14,552 nt of DNA from an uncultured Ruminococcus sp. (GCA_905234305.1 CAJOHT010000007.1:1-14552), one strand, 5' to 3'. Counted from the first letter of the stretch, positions 5,242 to 13,417 are shown. Notes: generated from the sequence alone by a model not told the origin. Numbers and translations are program-made.

Positions 5242-8040
5242 TTATGATATATCTAAGCTTTTCATAAGAGAAGCTTTTCTGCGTTTATAATAAACAACCG
5301 AGAAAACCGCAATCGCCGCGGCAAATAAAAGAATAATCAAAATCGTTGTAATTCCCGAAAATGCCGAAGTAGAGTAAATATAGAGAACAGTCTGTTCGGC
5401 AGGCGAAAATTCGCCGACTGTATTATCAGGAATTTTAGAGAGCGTATAGTTTTCAAAATCTATATTTTCGGTCTTATAAGGAGTACCGTTATCCCCTGTA
5501 CGCGAGTCGGTCGAAAGAATCTTTCCGTCATCCGCCATATAAATAATGTTTATCTTACAGGACGCGTCATCAGAAGTTTTCTTCGTATAACGGTAGTTTA
5601 CGGTTGTATCTTTTTTAGAAAAAACTCCGCAGCCGTTTTTCGGAAGCCGCTCAAGATTCAGGCTGTAGCCGTCTATTGCTGGAATCTCAAGCGTACTGTA
5701 CGGCTGACCCTGACGGTTAGTCATAATTACGGTATCGGAAATATTTTTTTCGGTAAGGTCGTCGATAAAGTTAAATGTAACGCTGGAGTAGGAACCGTCA
5801 TATTTCTCACAGTAAAAGTCGCAATAACGTACCGTATCCCCGAATTTTCCCGAATTACCGTCGGATTTCTTGATATTATAATTCATTAATACGGAATTCA
5901 GCGGCTGTATATCGAAGGATGAGCCCTTTTTACCGTTTAATATATAGCTCTTAAAAATCTCATTGCCCGAATGATAGCGGACAATAACCTTTCCGTTTTC
6001 GATCTTGAGATCTAAACTATCATAAGCATCCTTATCTACAAGAATCGCGGCTGTTTTAGCGGGCAGAGTAACTCCAGAGCTTACGTTGCGAATTCTTTCA
6101 AAGCCCGCTGTTTCTCCGTCTGCAATCTGAACGTAGCTTCCGCCGAAAGAGGCTGTCTTAGTGCTGTCGCTCGAATTAACTGCAACAACAACTCTTTTAA
6201 ATTTCGGATCCTTTAAGGTATAAGCAAGTACACCGTCGGGCATACCGTTTAAGAATTTTACATTTTTCTCAGCTTCGGCAGAAGAATCGGTAAACGCGGA
6301 AATATGCTTTCTAATTTTTATAAGTCCGCGGTAATAATCCGCAACGTCGCCGAAGGTATAAAGGCTCTCCCAGTCTATCTGATTGAGCTTGACGCCCGAT
6401 TTATAGCTGTTTTCATCGCCGTTTTTACTGCGGCACATTTCTTCGCCAGCGAGCATAAAACTGATTCCCAGCGAAGTATAAGTCAGAACTCCCGCGAGCT
6501 TATTCATAGCGGTCATGTCCTCGTAACGCTTATAATAGTCCGCCTTACTGCCCTTAACTGATTTAATGAGCTTATCCCACAATGTAAGATTATCGTGGCA
6601 GGATGCGTAAGTCACGCACTGGGAAGGCGCTTTAGCCCATCCCATAGTATCATCGCACTGAGCAAGTATTCCTGTTTTTAAATCGGATTTTTTGAGTCCG
6701 GACTGGACAAATCCCTTATCAATTCCCGCCGCACTGCCTTTAACCGCGTCGCGGTAAGTGTCGTCAAACGCTCCGATTCTTAAATCAAGTTTAGCGACAT
6801 TTTCCTGATTAGCGAGTACAGTTCCGCTGTCAGCGGCAGTTTTAAGATTCCAAGCCTCGCCGTACATAAGAATTCTATTACCGCCGTCAAGTTTATCAAG
6901 CGAATAACGTATAAGGTTCATAGTATCAACGTCGTGAAGTCCCATTAAGTCAAAACGGAAGCCGTCGATATGATACTCCCTCGCCCAATAAGTAACGCTG
7001 TCAACCATAAACTTGCGGAACATTTTATGCTCCGAGGCGGTATCGTTACCGCAACCCGAGCCGTTGGAATATGTACCGTCGGGATTCCTGCGGTAATAAT
7101 AATCGCTGACAGTCAAGTTGAACGGAGAAGTTTTCCACTCCTGAGTATGGTTATACACAACATCCATAATAACGCCGATTCCAGCCTTATGGAGCGCTTG
7201 TATCATTTTTTTACATTCCTTAATCCGGACGTCGCCTTTATAAGGATTTGAACTGTACGAACCCTCGGGACAGTTATAATTCACGGGGTCATAACCCCAG
7301 TTAAAAACTGAATCTTTGCCGCTTTTATCGGTTTCATCAATCGAACCGAAATCATAAAACGGATTGATCTGTACATAATTTACGCCGAGCTTCTTAAGAT
7401 AATCGACACAAGTTGATTCGTTACCCTCCACGGAATCAACAGTTGTACCCGTTTCAGTAAAAGCGAGATACTTACCGCGGTTGTTTTTTGACACACCGCT
7501 TGAGGATGACGAGGAGAAATCGCTTATCTGAACCTCCCAGATACGGGCGTCGGTCTGTTTATCAACAGAAATACGTTTATCATTTTCCCAGTCCTTAGGG
7601 TTTGTCGAGGCTAAATCGACAACCATACTGCGTTTTCCGTTAACGCCGCAGGCTTTAGCGTAAATATCAGAGGTCTCATAGGATTTATTGTTTCTTGTTA
7701 TTACAAAAGTATAGTAAATATTCTTAAGATCACCCGCTGCGTGAACCGCCCATACTCCCGTACTCTTATTCTTAGTCATAGAAATAATCTTAATATACTT
7801 TTTAGCGGTAGAGGATTTATAAAACTTAACTCTTACCGCCTGAGCGTCGGGCGACCATACACGGAATACGGTAATGCGCTTGCTGTAAATTGCGCCTAAT
7901 TCACCGTTGAAAGTAGTTTTATCGAGTTTTTTTGCGTATGCTTCATAGTCCTTAGCGGCAGAAACCGTCGGCAAGGACATAAAACACATAGCGGTTATTA
8001 TTAAAACCAATAATATTGAAGCGGCGCGTTTAATTACCAT
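5242..8040 (-). CDS. Membrane-anchored type I pullulanase (GH13)
   Basis: A paralogue of the neighbouring dockerin pullulanase. Residues are counted from the ATG at 8040 (932 aa). It has a signal peptide (1-28, VSA/A), a CBM48-like domain (about 45-142) and a GH13 barrel with FNWGYDP (246-252). Catalytic regions are DVVYNHT (293-299), nucleophile Asp364 in GFRFDLMGLHD, acid/base Glu395 in YGEAW and His482-Asp483. Three MucBP-like modules follow (about 680-746, 751-818, 829-890), then a hydrophobic helix (about 895-918) and a KRRK stop-transfer signal. There is no dockerin, no CBM26-like module and no LPxTG motif, so the enzyme should stay on the outer face of the membrane. The frame also opens at an ATG at 8064. 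I prefer 8040 because it gives a compact signal peptide and follows a weak GGGAA ribosome site. The stop is 37 bases before the paralogue's start, consistent with one transcript. Confidence 0.93.
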   Translation of the reverse strand: MVIKRAASILLVLIITAMCFMSLPTVSAAKDYEAYAKKLDKTTFNGELGAIYSKRITVFRVWSPDAQAVRVKFYKSSTAKKYIKIISMTKNKSTGVWAVHAAGDLKNIYYTFVITRNNKSYETSDIYAKACGVNGKRSMVVDLASTNPKDWENDKRISVDKQTDARIWEVQISDFSSSSSSGVSKNNRGKYLAFTETGTTVDSVEGNESTCVDYLKKLGVNYVQINPFYDFGSIDETDKSGKDSVFNWGYDPVNYNCPEGSYSSNPYKGDVRIKECKKMIQALHKAGIGVIMDVVYNHTQEWKTSPFNLTVSDYYYRRNPDGTYSNGSGCGNDTASEHKMFRKFMVDSVTYWAREYHIDGFRFDLMGLHDVDTMNLIRYSLDKLDGGNRILMYGEAWNLKTAADSGTVLANQENVAKLDLRIGAFDDTYRDAVKGSAAGIDKGFVQSGLKKSDLKTGILAQCDDTMGWAKAPSQCVTYASCHDNLTLWDKLIKSVKGSKADYYKRYEDMTAMNKLAGVLTYTSLGISFMLAGEEMCRSKNGDENSYKSGVKLNQIDWESLYTFGDVADYYRGLIKIRKHISAFTDSSAEAEKNVKFLNGMPDGVLAYTLKDPKFKRVVVAVNSSDSTKTASFGGSYVQIADGETAGFERIRNVSSGVTLPAKTAAILVDKDAYDSLDLKIENGKVIVRYHSGNEIFKSYILNGKKGSSFDIQPLNSVLMNYNIKKSDGNSGKFGDTVRYCDFYCEKYDGSYSSVTFNFIDDLTEKNISDTVIMTNRQGQPYSTLEIPAIDGYSLNLERLPKNGCGVFSKKDTTVNYRYTKKTSDDASCKINIIYMADDGKILSTDSRTGDNGTPYKTENIDFENYTLSKIPDNTVGEFSPAEQTVLYIYSTSAFSGITTILIILLFAAAIAVFSVVYYKRRKASLMKSLDIS

Positions 8041-8256
8041 ATTAATTTCCCATTTTTTAATCATATTATCTTAAATATTGTAACAAATATCTAATAATAT
8101 ATATTTCTATAAATGAATTAAAAAAAAAGTGTAAGTAATTTACAGTGTAGAAAAAACGACCTATTTTATGTGCATATTAACCATAGATGTTTTTCACACA
8201 TTTTACGGACAAACGCATATTCTATATTGAGTAAAAGAAAACGGAGGAATTACCCC

Positions 8257-8565
8257 ATGGAAACAATCAGTTATACAGTCCGTAAGGGCAACACACTTTT
8301 CGGTATCGCGAACTTTTTCGGTACAACCGTCGAAAAGCTCTTAATGGCTAACAATATACAAGACCCGAATATGATTTATGTCGGACAGACTATTCTTGTG
8401 CCTGTAGATACAGAAGATTTAAACGGATATGTTTACGTTACCCGTCCGGGCGATACGCTATGGTCGATCGCTCAGCGCTTCGGGACTACAGTTGAAAGCA
8501 TCGCTAAGAAAAACGGTATGTGCAACCCTAATATACTTTACCCCGGGACAAGATTATATATATAA
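8257..8565 (+). CDS. Small protein made of two LysM domains
   Basis: A 102-residue protein consisting almost wholly of two LysM domains, which bind peptidoglycan or related N-acetylglucosamine polymers. LysM 1 is about residues 5-49 (SYTVRKGNTLF ... GQTILVPV) and LysM 2 about 57-102 (YVTRPGDTLW ... GTRLYI). It has no signal peptide and no catalytic domain. In spore-formers such proteins are often made in the mother cell and sit in the spore coat or cortex, but nothing here proves that role. The ATG at 8257 is chosen because GGAGG (8243-8247) precedes it at good distance; an in-frame ATG at 8170 would add a basic stretch that is not a signal peptide. Divergent from the pullulanase pair and convergent with rpoD. 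Confidence 0.88.
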   Translation: METISYTVRKGNTLFGIANFFGTTVEKLLMANNIQDPNMIYVGQTILVPVDTEDLNGYVYVTRPGDTLWSIAQRFGTTVESIAKKNGMCNPNILYPGTRLYI

Positions 8566-8588
8566 TAAATAAAGAATTAAGAGTATAG

Positions 8589-8622
8589 AAAGCACCTAAC
8601 GGATAAATCCATTAGGTGCTTT
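8589..8622. terminator. Bidirectional terminator between the LysM gene and rpoD
   Basis: AAAGCACCTAA (8589-8599) pairs exactly with TTAGGTGCTTT (8612-8622). GGAT (8601-8604) and ATCC (8607-8610) extend the stem after one C/A mismatch. The hairpin lies 24 bases after the LysM stop and 17 bases after the rpoD stop, so it can serve both converging transcripts. Confidence 0.8.
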
Positions 8623-8638
8623 GATAATATTATCTAAA

Positions 8639-9724
8639 TTAATCCAAGTAGTCTTTTAGCTTCTTGCTTCTGGAAGGATGGCGCAGCTTACGAAGCGCCT
8701 TAGCCTCGATCTGACGGATACGCTCACGCGTTACCTTAAACTCGCTTCCTACTTCCTCAAGAGTGCGGCTCTTTCCGTCCTCAAGTCCGAAGCGGAGTCT
8801 TAATACCTTAGCTTCACGTGGAGTAAGCGTAGCAAGGACTTCCTCGAGCTGTTCCTTTAAAAGCGCGTGAGAGGCTTCGTCGGCGGGAGCGGGAGTATCG
8901 CTGTCGGGAATAAAATCTCCGAGATGGCTGTCCTCCTCCTCGCCGATAGGAGTTTCAAGAGATACAGGCTCCTGAGCTACGCGTACGATTTCTCTTACCT
9001 TATCGACGGAAATATCCAGCTTCTCCGCGATTTCCTCCGAAGAAGGCTCGTGGCCTTTTTCATGAAGAATCTGCGTGCTGACTTTCTTAACCTTGTTGAT
9101 AGTTTCTACCATATGTACAGGGATACGGATTGTTCTCGCCTGGTCTGCGATAGCTCGGGTAATTGCCTGGCGAATCCACCATGTAGCGTATGTCGAGAAC
9201 TTAAAACCCTTAGTATAGTCAAATTTTTCAACCGCTTTTATAAGTCCCAAGTTACCTTCCTGTATCAAATCAAGGAACTGCATACCGCGTCCGAGATAAC
9301 GCTTCGCGATACTAACAACAAGACGCAGGTTAGCTTCCGAAAGACGCTTTTTAGCGTAAATATCTCCCTCGGCGATTTTTATCGCAAGCTCAATTTCCTC
9401 TTCGGGAGTTAAAAGCGGAACACGTCCGATTTCCTTAAGATAAACCTTTACGGGGTCATCGATAGATACAGACTCGCCCGAGTCAGATTTACCGTCTTCC
9501 TTTTTAGCCTCTTCCTCGGCAAGCTGCTCAAAATCTATATTCTCAATATCCTCGATAATTTCGATACCCTGCTGCTCTAAAGAATCATAAAGTTTTTCAA
9601 GCTCCTCGGGCTTAAATTCAACCTCGCCGAGCGCCTCAATTATTTCGTCGTTAGTAAGATTACCCTTAGATTTACCTAACTCGGTTAATTCCTTGATTAT
9701 ATTTTTCTTATCATTTGAAGCCAT
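8639..9724 (-). CDS. rpoD: Primary RNA polymerase sigma factor RpoD (sigma-A)
   Basis: The housekeeping sigma factor directing RNA polymerase to -10/-35 promoters. At 361 residues it is the typical short Firmicute form. Visible parts are a short region 1.1 (about 5-60), an acidic linker, region 1.2 with [11 protein letters not shown] (90-100), and region 2 (about 123-200) with the core-binding stretch [10 protein letters not shown] (152-161). The -10 recognition and melting segment is [18 protein letters not shown] (171-188). Region 3 follows (about 202-278), then region 4 with [15 protein letters not shown] (300-314) and the -35-binding helix-turn-helix around TRERIRQIE (332-340). Region 1.2 and the complete region 2 separate it from alternative sigma factors. 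It starts 30 bases after dnaG, with AAAGGA before the ATG, so it is probably co-transcribed with dnaG. Confidence 0.98.
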   Translation of the reverse strand: MASNDKKNIIKELTELGKSKGNLTNDEIIEALGEVEFKPEELEKLYDSLEQQGIEIIEDIENIDFEQLAEEEAKKEDGKSDSGESVSIDDPVKVYLKEIGRVPLLTPEEEIELAIKIAEGDIYAKKRLSEANLRLVVSIAKRYLGRGMQFLDLIQEGNLGLIKAVEKFDYTKGFKFSTYATWWIRQAITRAIADQARTIRIPVHMVETINKVKKVSTQILHEKGHEPSSEEIAEKLDISVDKVREIVRVAQEPVSLETPIGEEEDSHLGDFIPDSDTPAPADEASHALLKEQLEEVLATLTPREAKVLRLRFGLEDGKSRTLEEVGSEFKVTRERIRQIEAKALRKLRHPSRSKKLKDYLD

Positions 9725-9754
9725 ATAAACAGTCCTTTCAATTACTTTCCAAAT

Positions 9755-11518
9755 TTACTGACGGCTTTCCTTAAGCCTGCGAAGCTGCTCCTGAATATCG
9801 TCAAAAGTAGCGGTACTCATATCGGAGGTCTTAAGTTTAGTGAACTCGTCGTTTATAACATCTATATTTTCACGCAAGGTTTTTTCATTAGCCATTTTCG
9901 CGAAATCGGAATTCGCCATATGAAAAATCTTAGCGGTTTCTTCTCCCGTAAAATCACCCGAAACCGAGGATAAAGGATCATATCCTTTTTTAATTCTTTC
10001 CGAGAAATAAGTAAACAGTTTTTTATTAAATTCCGTCTGGAACTTACTTTCGTCAAGCATACTCTCAACATCGGAAAGTTTATCGGGATTTTTAATAATA
10101 TAGGCGATCACGCCCTCCTCCGCGGTCGTTACGCGGGGTTTTTTATATCTCTCGGTATTGATCTTATCGTTTCTTCCGTTAAGGTTAGACTGCATAGTTC
10201 TGAAGTTGTCGCGGGATTTTTCGCGGTATCTTTTACGGCTCGCTTTAGAAATCTGATGTTTGACCGCGTCGGGAGACACTCCCAACTCCTTGGAGATTTT
10301 AGATACATATATATCCTGCTCGATTTCATTTTCAAGCGCGGCGAGAATCTTAACGACCTCGTTGAGATATCCTACCCTGCCGTCGGCTAGTTCAAGATTA
10401 TACTGTCCCCTGAGCTTCGAGAGGCGGTATTCAACATCATTTCCGCTCGCCTCGATAACATTTTTAAAGGCATTATACCCGTTTTCACCCTTGTTCCGCA
10501 GAAACTCGTCAGGGTCTTTTCCCTCGGGAATGCTTATTACACGAATCAACAGCCCCGCTTTTCTTAATATATCTATCGCTCTAGCGGCAGCCTTCTGCCC
10601 CGCCTCATCGGAATCGTAACAGATTATAACCTCGTCGGTGTAGCGTTTCATAAGAAGCGCCTGCTCCTGAGTCAGCGAAGTTCCGAGAGTAGCTACGGCG
10701 TTTGAAAAGCCTGCCTGATTAAGCGCGATAACGTCCATATAACCCTCGCAGAGGATTAGAGTCTTGCTGTCATCATTCTTAGCGTTATTGAGCGAGAAAA
10801 GATTAGCGCTCTTTTTAAATACAGGAGTATCGGAAGTATTGAGGTATTTCGGCTTAGCGTCAGTCATAATCCTGCCGCCAAACGCGATTACGTTACCTCG
10901 TAAATCAATAATCGGAAACATTACCCTGTCATAAAACCTGTCGGATACATTTCCGCTTTTATATCGTACGGCTAAATTCGCCTGAACAAGCTCGTTATCA
11001 TTAAAGCCTAAGGAATGTAAATGATTAACAAGAGAATAGCGGTTTCCGTCCGCGTATCCGAGTCCGAAACGGCGTATGGTACGCTCGCTTAAACCGCGTC
11101 CTCGAAAATAATTAAGCCCTTCTGTACCAGCTTTACTGTAAAGCTGGCTGTAGAAAAAACGAGCCGCTTCCCTGTTCGCCTCAAATATTCTTTTACGAAG
11201 CGCCGACATCGAGTCGTCGAAACCTTCCTCGGGCATATCGAGTCCAGCTCTTTGAGCTAAAAACTTTACGGCATCTATGTAATCGAGGTTTTCAATTTTC
11301 ATAATGAAACTGATCACATCGCCGCCGACTCCGCATCCAAAGCAGTAAAAAGACGCGCTTTCGGGGTAAATGTTAAAAGAGGGAGTTTTTTCGCCGTGAA
11401 ACGGGCATAATCCGACCATATTCCTGCCTCGGCGTTTAAGGTTGACATATGTAGAGGCAACCTCTGTCATATCATTGCGCAGCTTAAGCTCCTGCAAAAA
11501 TCCGTCAGGCAACGGCAT
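9755..11518 (-). CDS. dnaG: DNA primase DnaG
   Basis: Synthesises RNA primers at the replication fork and works with the DnaB helicase. It is 587 residues, normal for the family. The N-terminal CHC2 zinc-binding domain has Cys38, His41, Cys59 and Cys62 (CPFH ... CFGC). The primase core follows, with a TOPRIM fold carrying EGYMD (258-262, Glu258) and YDSDEAG (301-307, Asp302 and Asp304), which coordinate the catalytic metals, and then GKDPDE (333-338). The C-terminal part (about 450-587) fits the helicase-binding domain. The start at 11518 follows a GGGGGTGAG ribosome site. It precedes rpoD by 30 bases, the widespread dnaG-rpoD arrangement that couples primase and sigma-factor supply. Confidence 0.98.
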   Translation of the reverse strand: MPLPDGFLQELKLRNDMTEVASTYVNLKRRGRNMVGLCPFHGEKTPSFNIYPESASFYCFGCGVGGDVISFIMKIENLDYIDAVKFLAQRAGLDMPEEGFDDSMSALRKRIFEANREAARFFYSQLYSKAGTEGLNYFRGRGLSERTIRRFGLGYADGNRYSLVNHLHSLGFNDNELVQANLAVRYKSGNVSDRFYDRVMFPIIDLRGNVIAFGGRIMTDAKPKYLNTSDTPVFKKSANLFSLNNAKNDDSKTLILCEGYMDVIALNQAGFSNAVATLGTSLTQEQALLMKRYTDEVIICYDSDEAGQKAAARAIDILRKAGLLIRVISIPEGKDPDEFLRNKGENGYNAFKNVIEASGNDVEYRLSKLRGQYNLELADGRVGYLNEVVKILAALENEIEQDIYVSKISKELGVSPDAVKHQISKASRKRYREKSRDNFRTMQSNLNGRNDKINTERYKKPRVTTAEEGVIAYIIKNPDKLSDVESMLDESKFQTEFNKKLFTYFSERIKKGYDPLSSVSGDFTGEETAKIFHMANSDFAKMANEKTLRENIDVINDEFTKLKTSDMSTATFDDIQEQLRRLKESRQ

Positions 11519-11607
11519 AAACTCACCCCCATTATCTCAACACACTACTTATATATACGAAATAAAATCAAAAAATCCTAAAAAAATTTCAAAAAATTTT
11601 ATAATTA

Positions 11608-12231
11608 TCATATTTCGTAGTATTTTTCGTCGATAATACCAATCTGAACTTCTCCCGAGGTCGCATCGAGAATATCTTTTTTCAGACTCTCAAGCATATC
11701 AACAGGAATATGGAAGCTGAGTTTAACGCTATCGGAATAATCGGTATCGTCAACAACTCCGCCGCAGTTCATAATCAAAGTATTGAGCTTTCCGTACTGA
11801 TTATAGGTACAGCTTAGCTCGCACATAGCGCAGACACTCATTGTAATAATGCCCGAAGCCTCGATAGCGATTTTGGTTCCGCGCGAATATGCGCGCGCAA
11901 GTCCGCCCGTACCTAGAAGAATTCCGCCAAAGTAACGGGTAACTACAACAACAGCGTCAACTATACCGTTTTTATCGAGAATTTCGAGCATAGGAACGCC
12001 CGCTGTACCCTGAGGCTCGCCGTCGTCGCTGTAACGTTTAACGTTTTTGTCCCTCAGAACATAAGCGTAGCAATTGTGGCGCGCGTCCCAATGTTCTTTT
12101 TTTATTTTATTAATAAATTCAAGCGCTTCATCCTCGGTTTTAACAGGCTTAGCGTAGCCGATAAAACGCGAGCGCTTTTCAACGAATTCATCGCTCGAAT
12201 AATCTTTTATTGTTTTATAACTATCACTCAT
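11608..12231 (-). CDS. YigZ / IMPACT family protein
   Basis: A cytosolic protein of the YigZ/IMPACT family (UPF0029), 207 residues, normal length. Family members share a ribosomal-protein-S5-like fold and a C-terminal ferredoxin-like domain. The biochemical role in bacteria is not settled; the eukaryotic IMPACT protein interferes with Gcn2 signalling. Signature stretches seen are EKRSRFIGYAKPV (18-30), DGEPQGTAGVPML (70-82) and TRYFGGILLGTGGLARAY (98-115). The frame can also start from a TTG at 12237. The ATG at 12231 is preferred because AAAGAG lies 7 bases upstream. It sits downstream of the rpmE terminator and 89 bases upstream of dnaG. I saw no clear promoter for it in the short gap after rpmE, so it may depend on terminator read-through. 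Confidence 0.93.
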   Translation of the reverse strand: MSDSYKTIKDYSSDEFVEKRSRFIGYAKPVKTEDEALEFINKIKKEHWDARHNCYAYVLRDKNVKRYSDDGEPQGTAGVPMLEILDKNGIVDAVVVVTRYFGGILLGTGGLARAYSRGTKIAIEASGIITMSVCAMCELSCTYNQYGKLNTLIMNCGGVVDDTDYSDSVKLSFHIPVDMLESLKKDILDATSGEVQIGIIDEKYYEI

Positions 12232-12250
12232 AATCAAACTCTTTGTTAAG

Positions 12251-12279
12251 AAAAAAAGACGGCAGGTTATGCCGTCTTT
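12251..12279 (-). terminator. Rho-independent terminator of rpmE
   Basis: In the direction of transcription, AAAGACGGCA pairs exactly with TGCCGTCTTT around a 5-base loop (12279-12255). A run of seven T begins inside the stem and continues to 12251. It lies 10 bases after the rpmE stop, a textbook intrinsic terminator, and about 20 bases before the YigZ-family start. Confidence 0.9.
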
Positions 12280-12289
12280 AAAATCAATA

Positions 12290-12490
12290 TCAGTTCATAT
12301 TGAAACGCTTCTTGAATCTGTCAACGCGTCCGCCTGTATCAACTAACTTCTGCTTACCTGTAAAGAACGGGTGGCATTTTGAACAAACTTCAACACGAAT
12401 ATCTTTTCTTGTTGAGCCTGTTTCAATCACGTTGCCGCAAGCGCATCTAATAGTAGTCTGTTCGTATTTAGGATGGATTCCGTTTTTCAT
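12290..12490 (-). CDS. rpmE: 50S ribosomal protein L31 (zinc-binding form)
   Basis: Ribosomal protein L31 of the large subunit, 66 residues, full length. The four cysteines of the zinc-binding C+ form are present: Cys16-x-Cys18 (CAC) and Cys36-x2-Cys39 (CSKC). The typical ending [18 protein letters not shown] is present, as is MKNGIHPKY at the start. The ATG at 12490 is preferred over the one 30 bases upstream because GAGGTG lies just before it and the family begins at MK. It has its own strong promoter (12533-12561) and its own terminator (12251-12279), so it is largely a single-gene unit. Confidence 0.98.
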   Translation of the reverse strand: MKNGIHPKYEQTTIRCACGNVIETGSTRKDIRVEVCSKCHPFFTGKQKLVDTGGRVDRFKKRFNMN

Positions 12491-12532
12491 TTTATTCACC
12501 TCATTCGGGATATAATTCAATACAACAGTAGA

Positions 12533-12561
12533 ATTATACTATAGTTTCTTACAAAATGCAA
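12533..12561 (-). promoter_or_regulatory. Strong sigma-A promoter of rpmE
   Basis: Minus strand: -35 TTGCAT (12561-12556), a 17-base spacer, and a perfect -10 TATAAT (12538-12533). An A/T-tract region just upstream (about 12562-12585) could act as an UP element. The leader is about 35 bases before the rpmE ATG at 12490. This is the best promoter match in the window. Confidence 0.8.
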
Positions 12562-12579
12562 GACTTTTTTAAATTTTTT

Positions 12580-13413
12580 TTAGTTTTCTCTTGAACTTAC
12601 GTAGTAGCTGTACTCGTTAAGGCACATATTAAGGCTCTGCATAACTTCAGCGTTTTCCTCGCCAACATAACGATAGGACTTATAATTGGCGTTCATCGAG
12701 GTCTGAGCTTCCTTATCCTCGGGATAACGAAGGATAAATCCGTAGTTCTTGGCGTTTTTATCGAGCCACGCGGAAGCCTTGGAGTTTTTAAACTTTCCTT
12801 TTTCGTTACTGCGGAAGCTCACCATCAACCCTGTCTGGAATTCACTTCTTCCCGCCTGCGGAATCGTAAGATTGGTTTTAGCCTGAGCCTTAACCTCAGA
12901 AAGTCCTTCTTTTTCAATATAATTCTTATACTCAGCCGTATAGAGCTTTTTTTGCTCGTCATAGCTTACGTAAGCGTACTTAACATAAAGGTCTATCCCC
13001 TGCTTTTTCGCGTCCGCTAAAAGTTTATCAAGATTCTTCTCGGCTAAAACATTAATCTTATAGCTGCCTTTATCGACGAGATCAGGAACATAATCCTTTT
13101 CGAGCGGAGTGCTTTTATTAACTACCCTTAAAAGCTCAGCGTTATTATTCTGTTCAGAGGAAGCATAATCAGCGGAATTCTGTCTTGTTGAATTATTAAT
13201 CGCAAAATGCAATACTACGAAAAAAGCACCCGCGATTATCGCGACTATTAGCACAACGATTAAAATCCTTAGCAAATTCAGTTTTAAGACAGACGCTCCC
13301 GAATCGCCCTTAGGCTTAGGATAGACGGCGCTTTTAAATTTACGGTGCTTAGGCGGTTTAAACTTAAAAGTCATTCCCCTTCTTCCCCTGTTATAATAGG
13401 AACGATTATACAT
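12580..13413 (-). CDS. Membrane-anchored VanY-like (M15B fold) protein lacking the catalytic residues
   Basis: A 277-residue protein with a basic N-terminus, one membrane helix (about 44-72) and an extracellular domain (about 115-275) of the VanY D-alanyl-D-alanine carboxypeptidase fold. Scaffold motifs are kept: LLADAKKQGIDLYV, SYDEQKKLY (150-158), QTGLMV (193-198), WLDKNAKNYGFILRYPEDKE (216-235) and YRYVGEENA (247-255). The family's functional positions are replaced. The Arg of the YR(S) motif is Val149. The zinc ligands His and Asp of SEHQTGxxxD are Phe192 and Ser199. The Glu and His of ExWH are Asn243 and Ser246, and the Trp is Lys245. I infer a pseudoenzyme, perhaps a cell-wall-binding or regulatory protein. 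The start is 4 bases after the ThrRS stop, and its AAGGAG ribosome site lies inside the ThrRS 3' end, suggesting coupling. An in-frame Met at residue 14 is an alternative start. Confidence 0.85.
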   Translation of the reverse strand: MYNRSYYNRGRRGMTFKFKPPKHRKFKSAVYPKPKGDSGASVLKLNLLRILIVVLIVAIIAGAFFVVLHFAINNSTRQNSADYASSEQNNNAELLRVVNKSTPLEKDYVPDLVDKGSYKINVLAEKNLDKLLADAKKQGIDLYVKYAYVSYDEQKKLYTAEYKNYIEKEGLSEVKAQAKTNLTIPQAGRSEFQTGLMVSFRSNEKGKFKNSKASAWLDKNAKNYGFILRYPEDKEAQTSMNANYKSYRYVGEENAEVMQSLNMCLNEYSYYVSSREN

Positions 13414-13417
13414 TTAT

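Noticed and set aside
5242..5330. Sortase anchor at the C-terminus of the second pullulanase
   Set aside because: A hydrophobic helix and basic tail are present, but there is no LPxTG-like motif before the helix. It reads as a plain transmembrane anchor.
7978..8040. Lipoprotein signal (ITAMC) in the membrane-anchored pullulanase
   Set aside because: The residue before Cys is Met, not Gly/Ala/Ser, and a normal signal peptidase I site (VSA/A) follows, so lipidation is unlikely.
8130..8144. TGTAA-N5-TTACA palindrome upstream of the pullulanase operon
   Set aside because: The arms are only 5 bases and lie in AT-rich DNA next to a poly-A run. This is too weak to call an operator without comparative evidence.
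8867..9412. 181-codon plus-strand open frame opposite rpoD
   Set aside because: It lies wholly inside a clearly conserved sigma-factor gene, has no ribosome site and no recognisable domain. It is a shadow of rpoD codon use.
11519..11607. Search for a dnaG promoter in the gap after the YigZ-family gene
   Set aside because: TATATA tracts exist, but no -35 box lies at acceptable distance, so no promoter is called.
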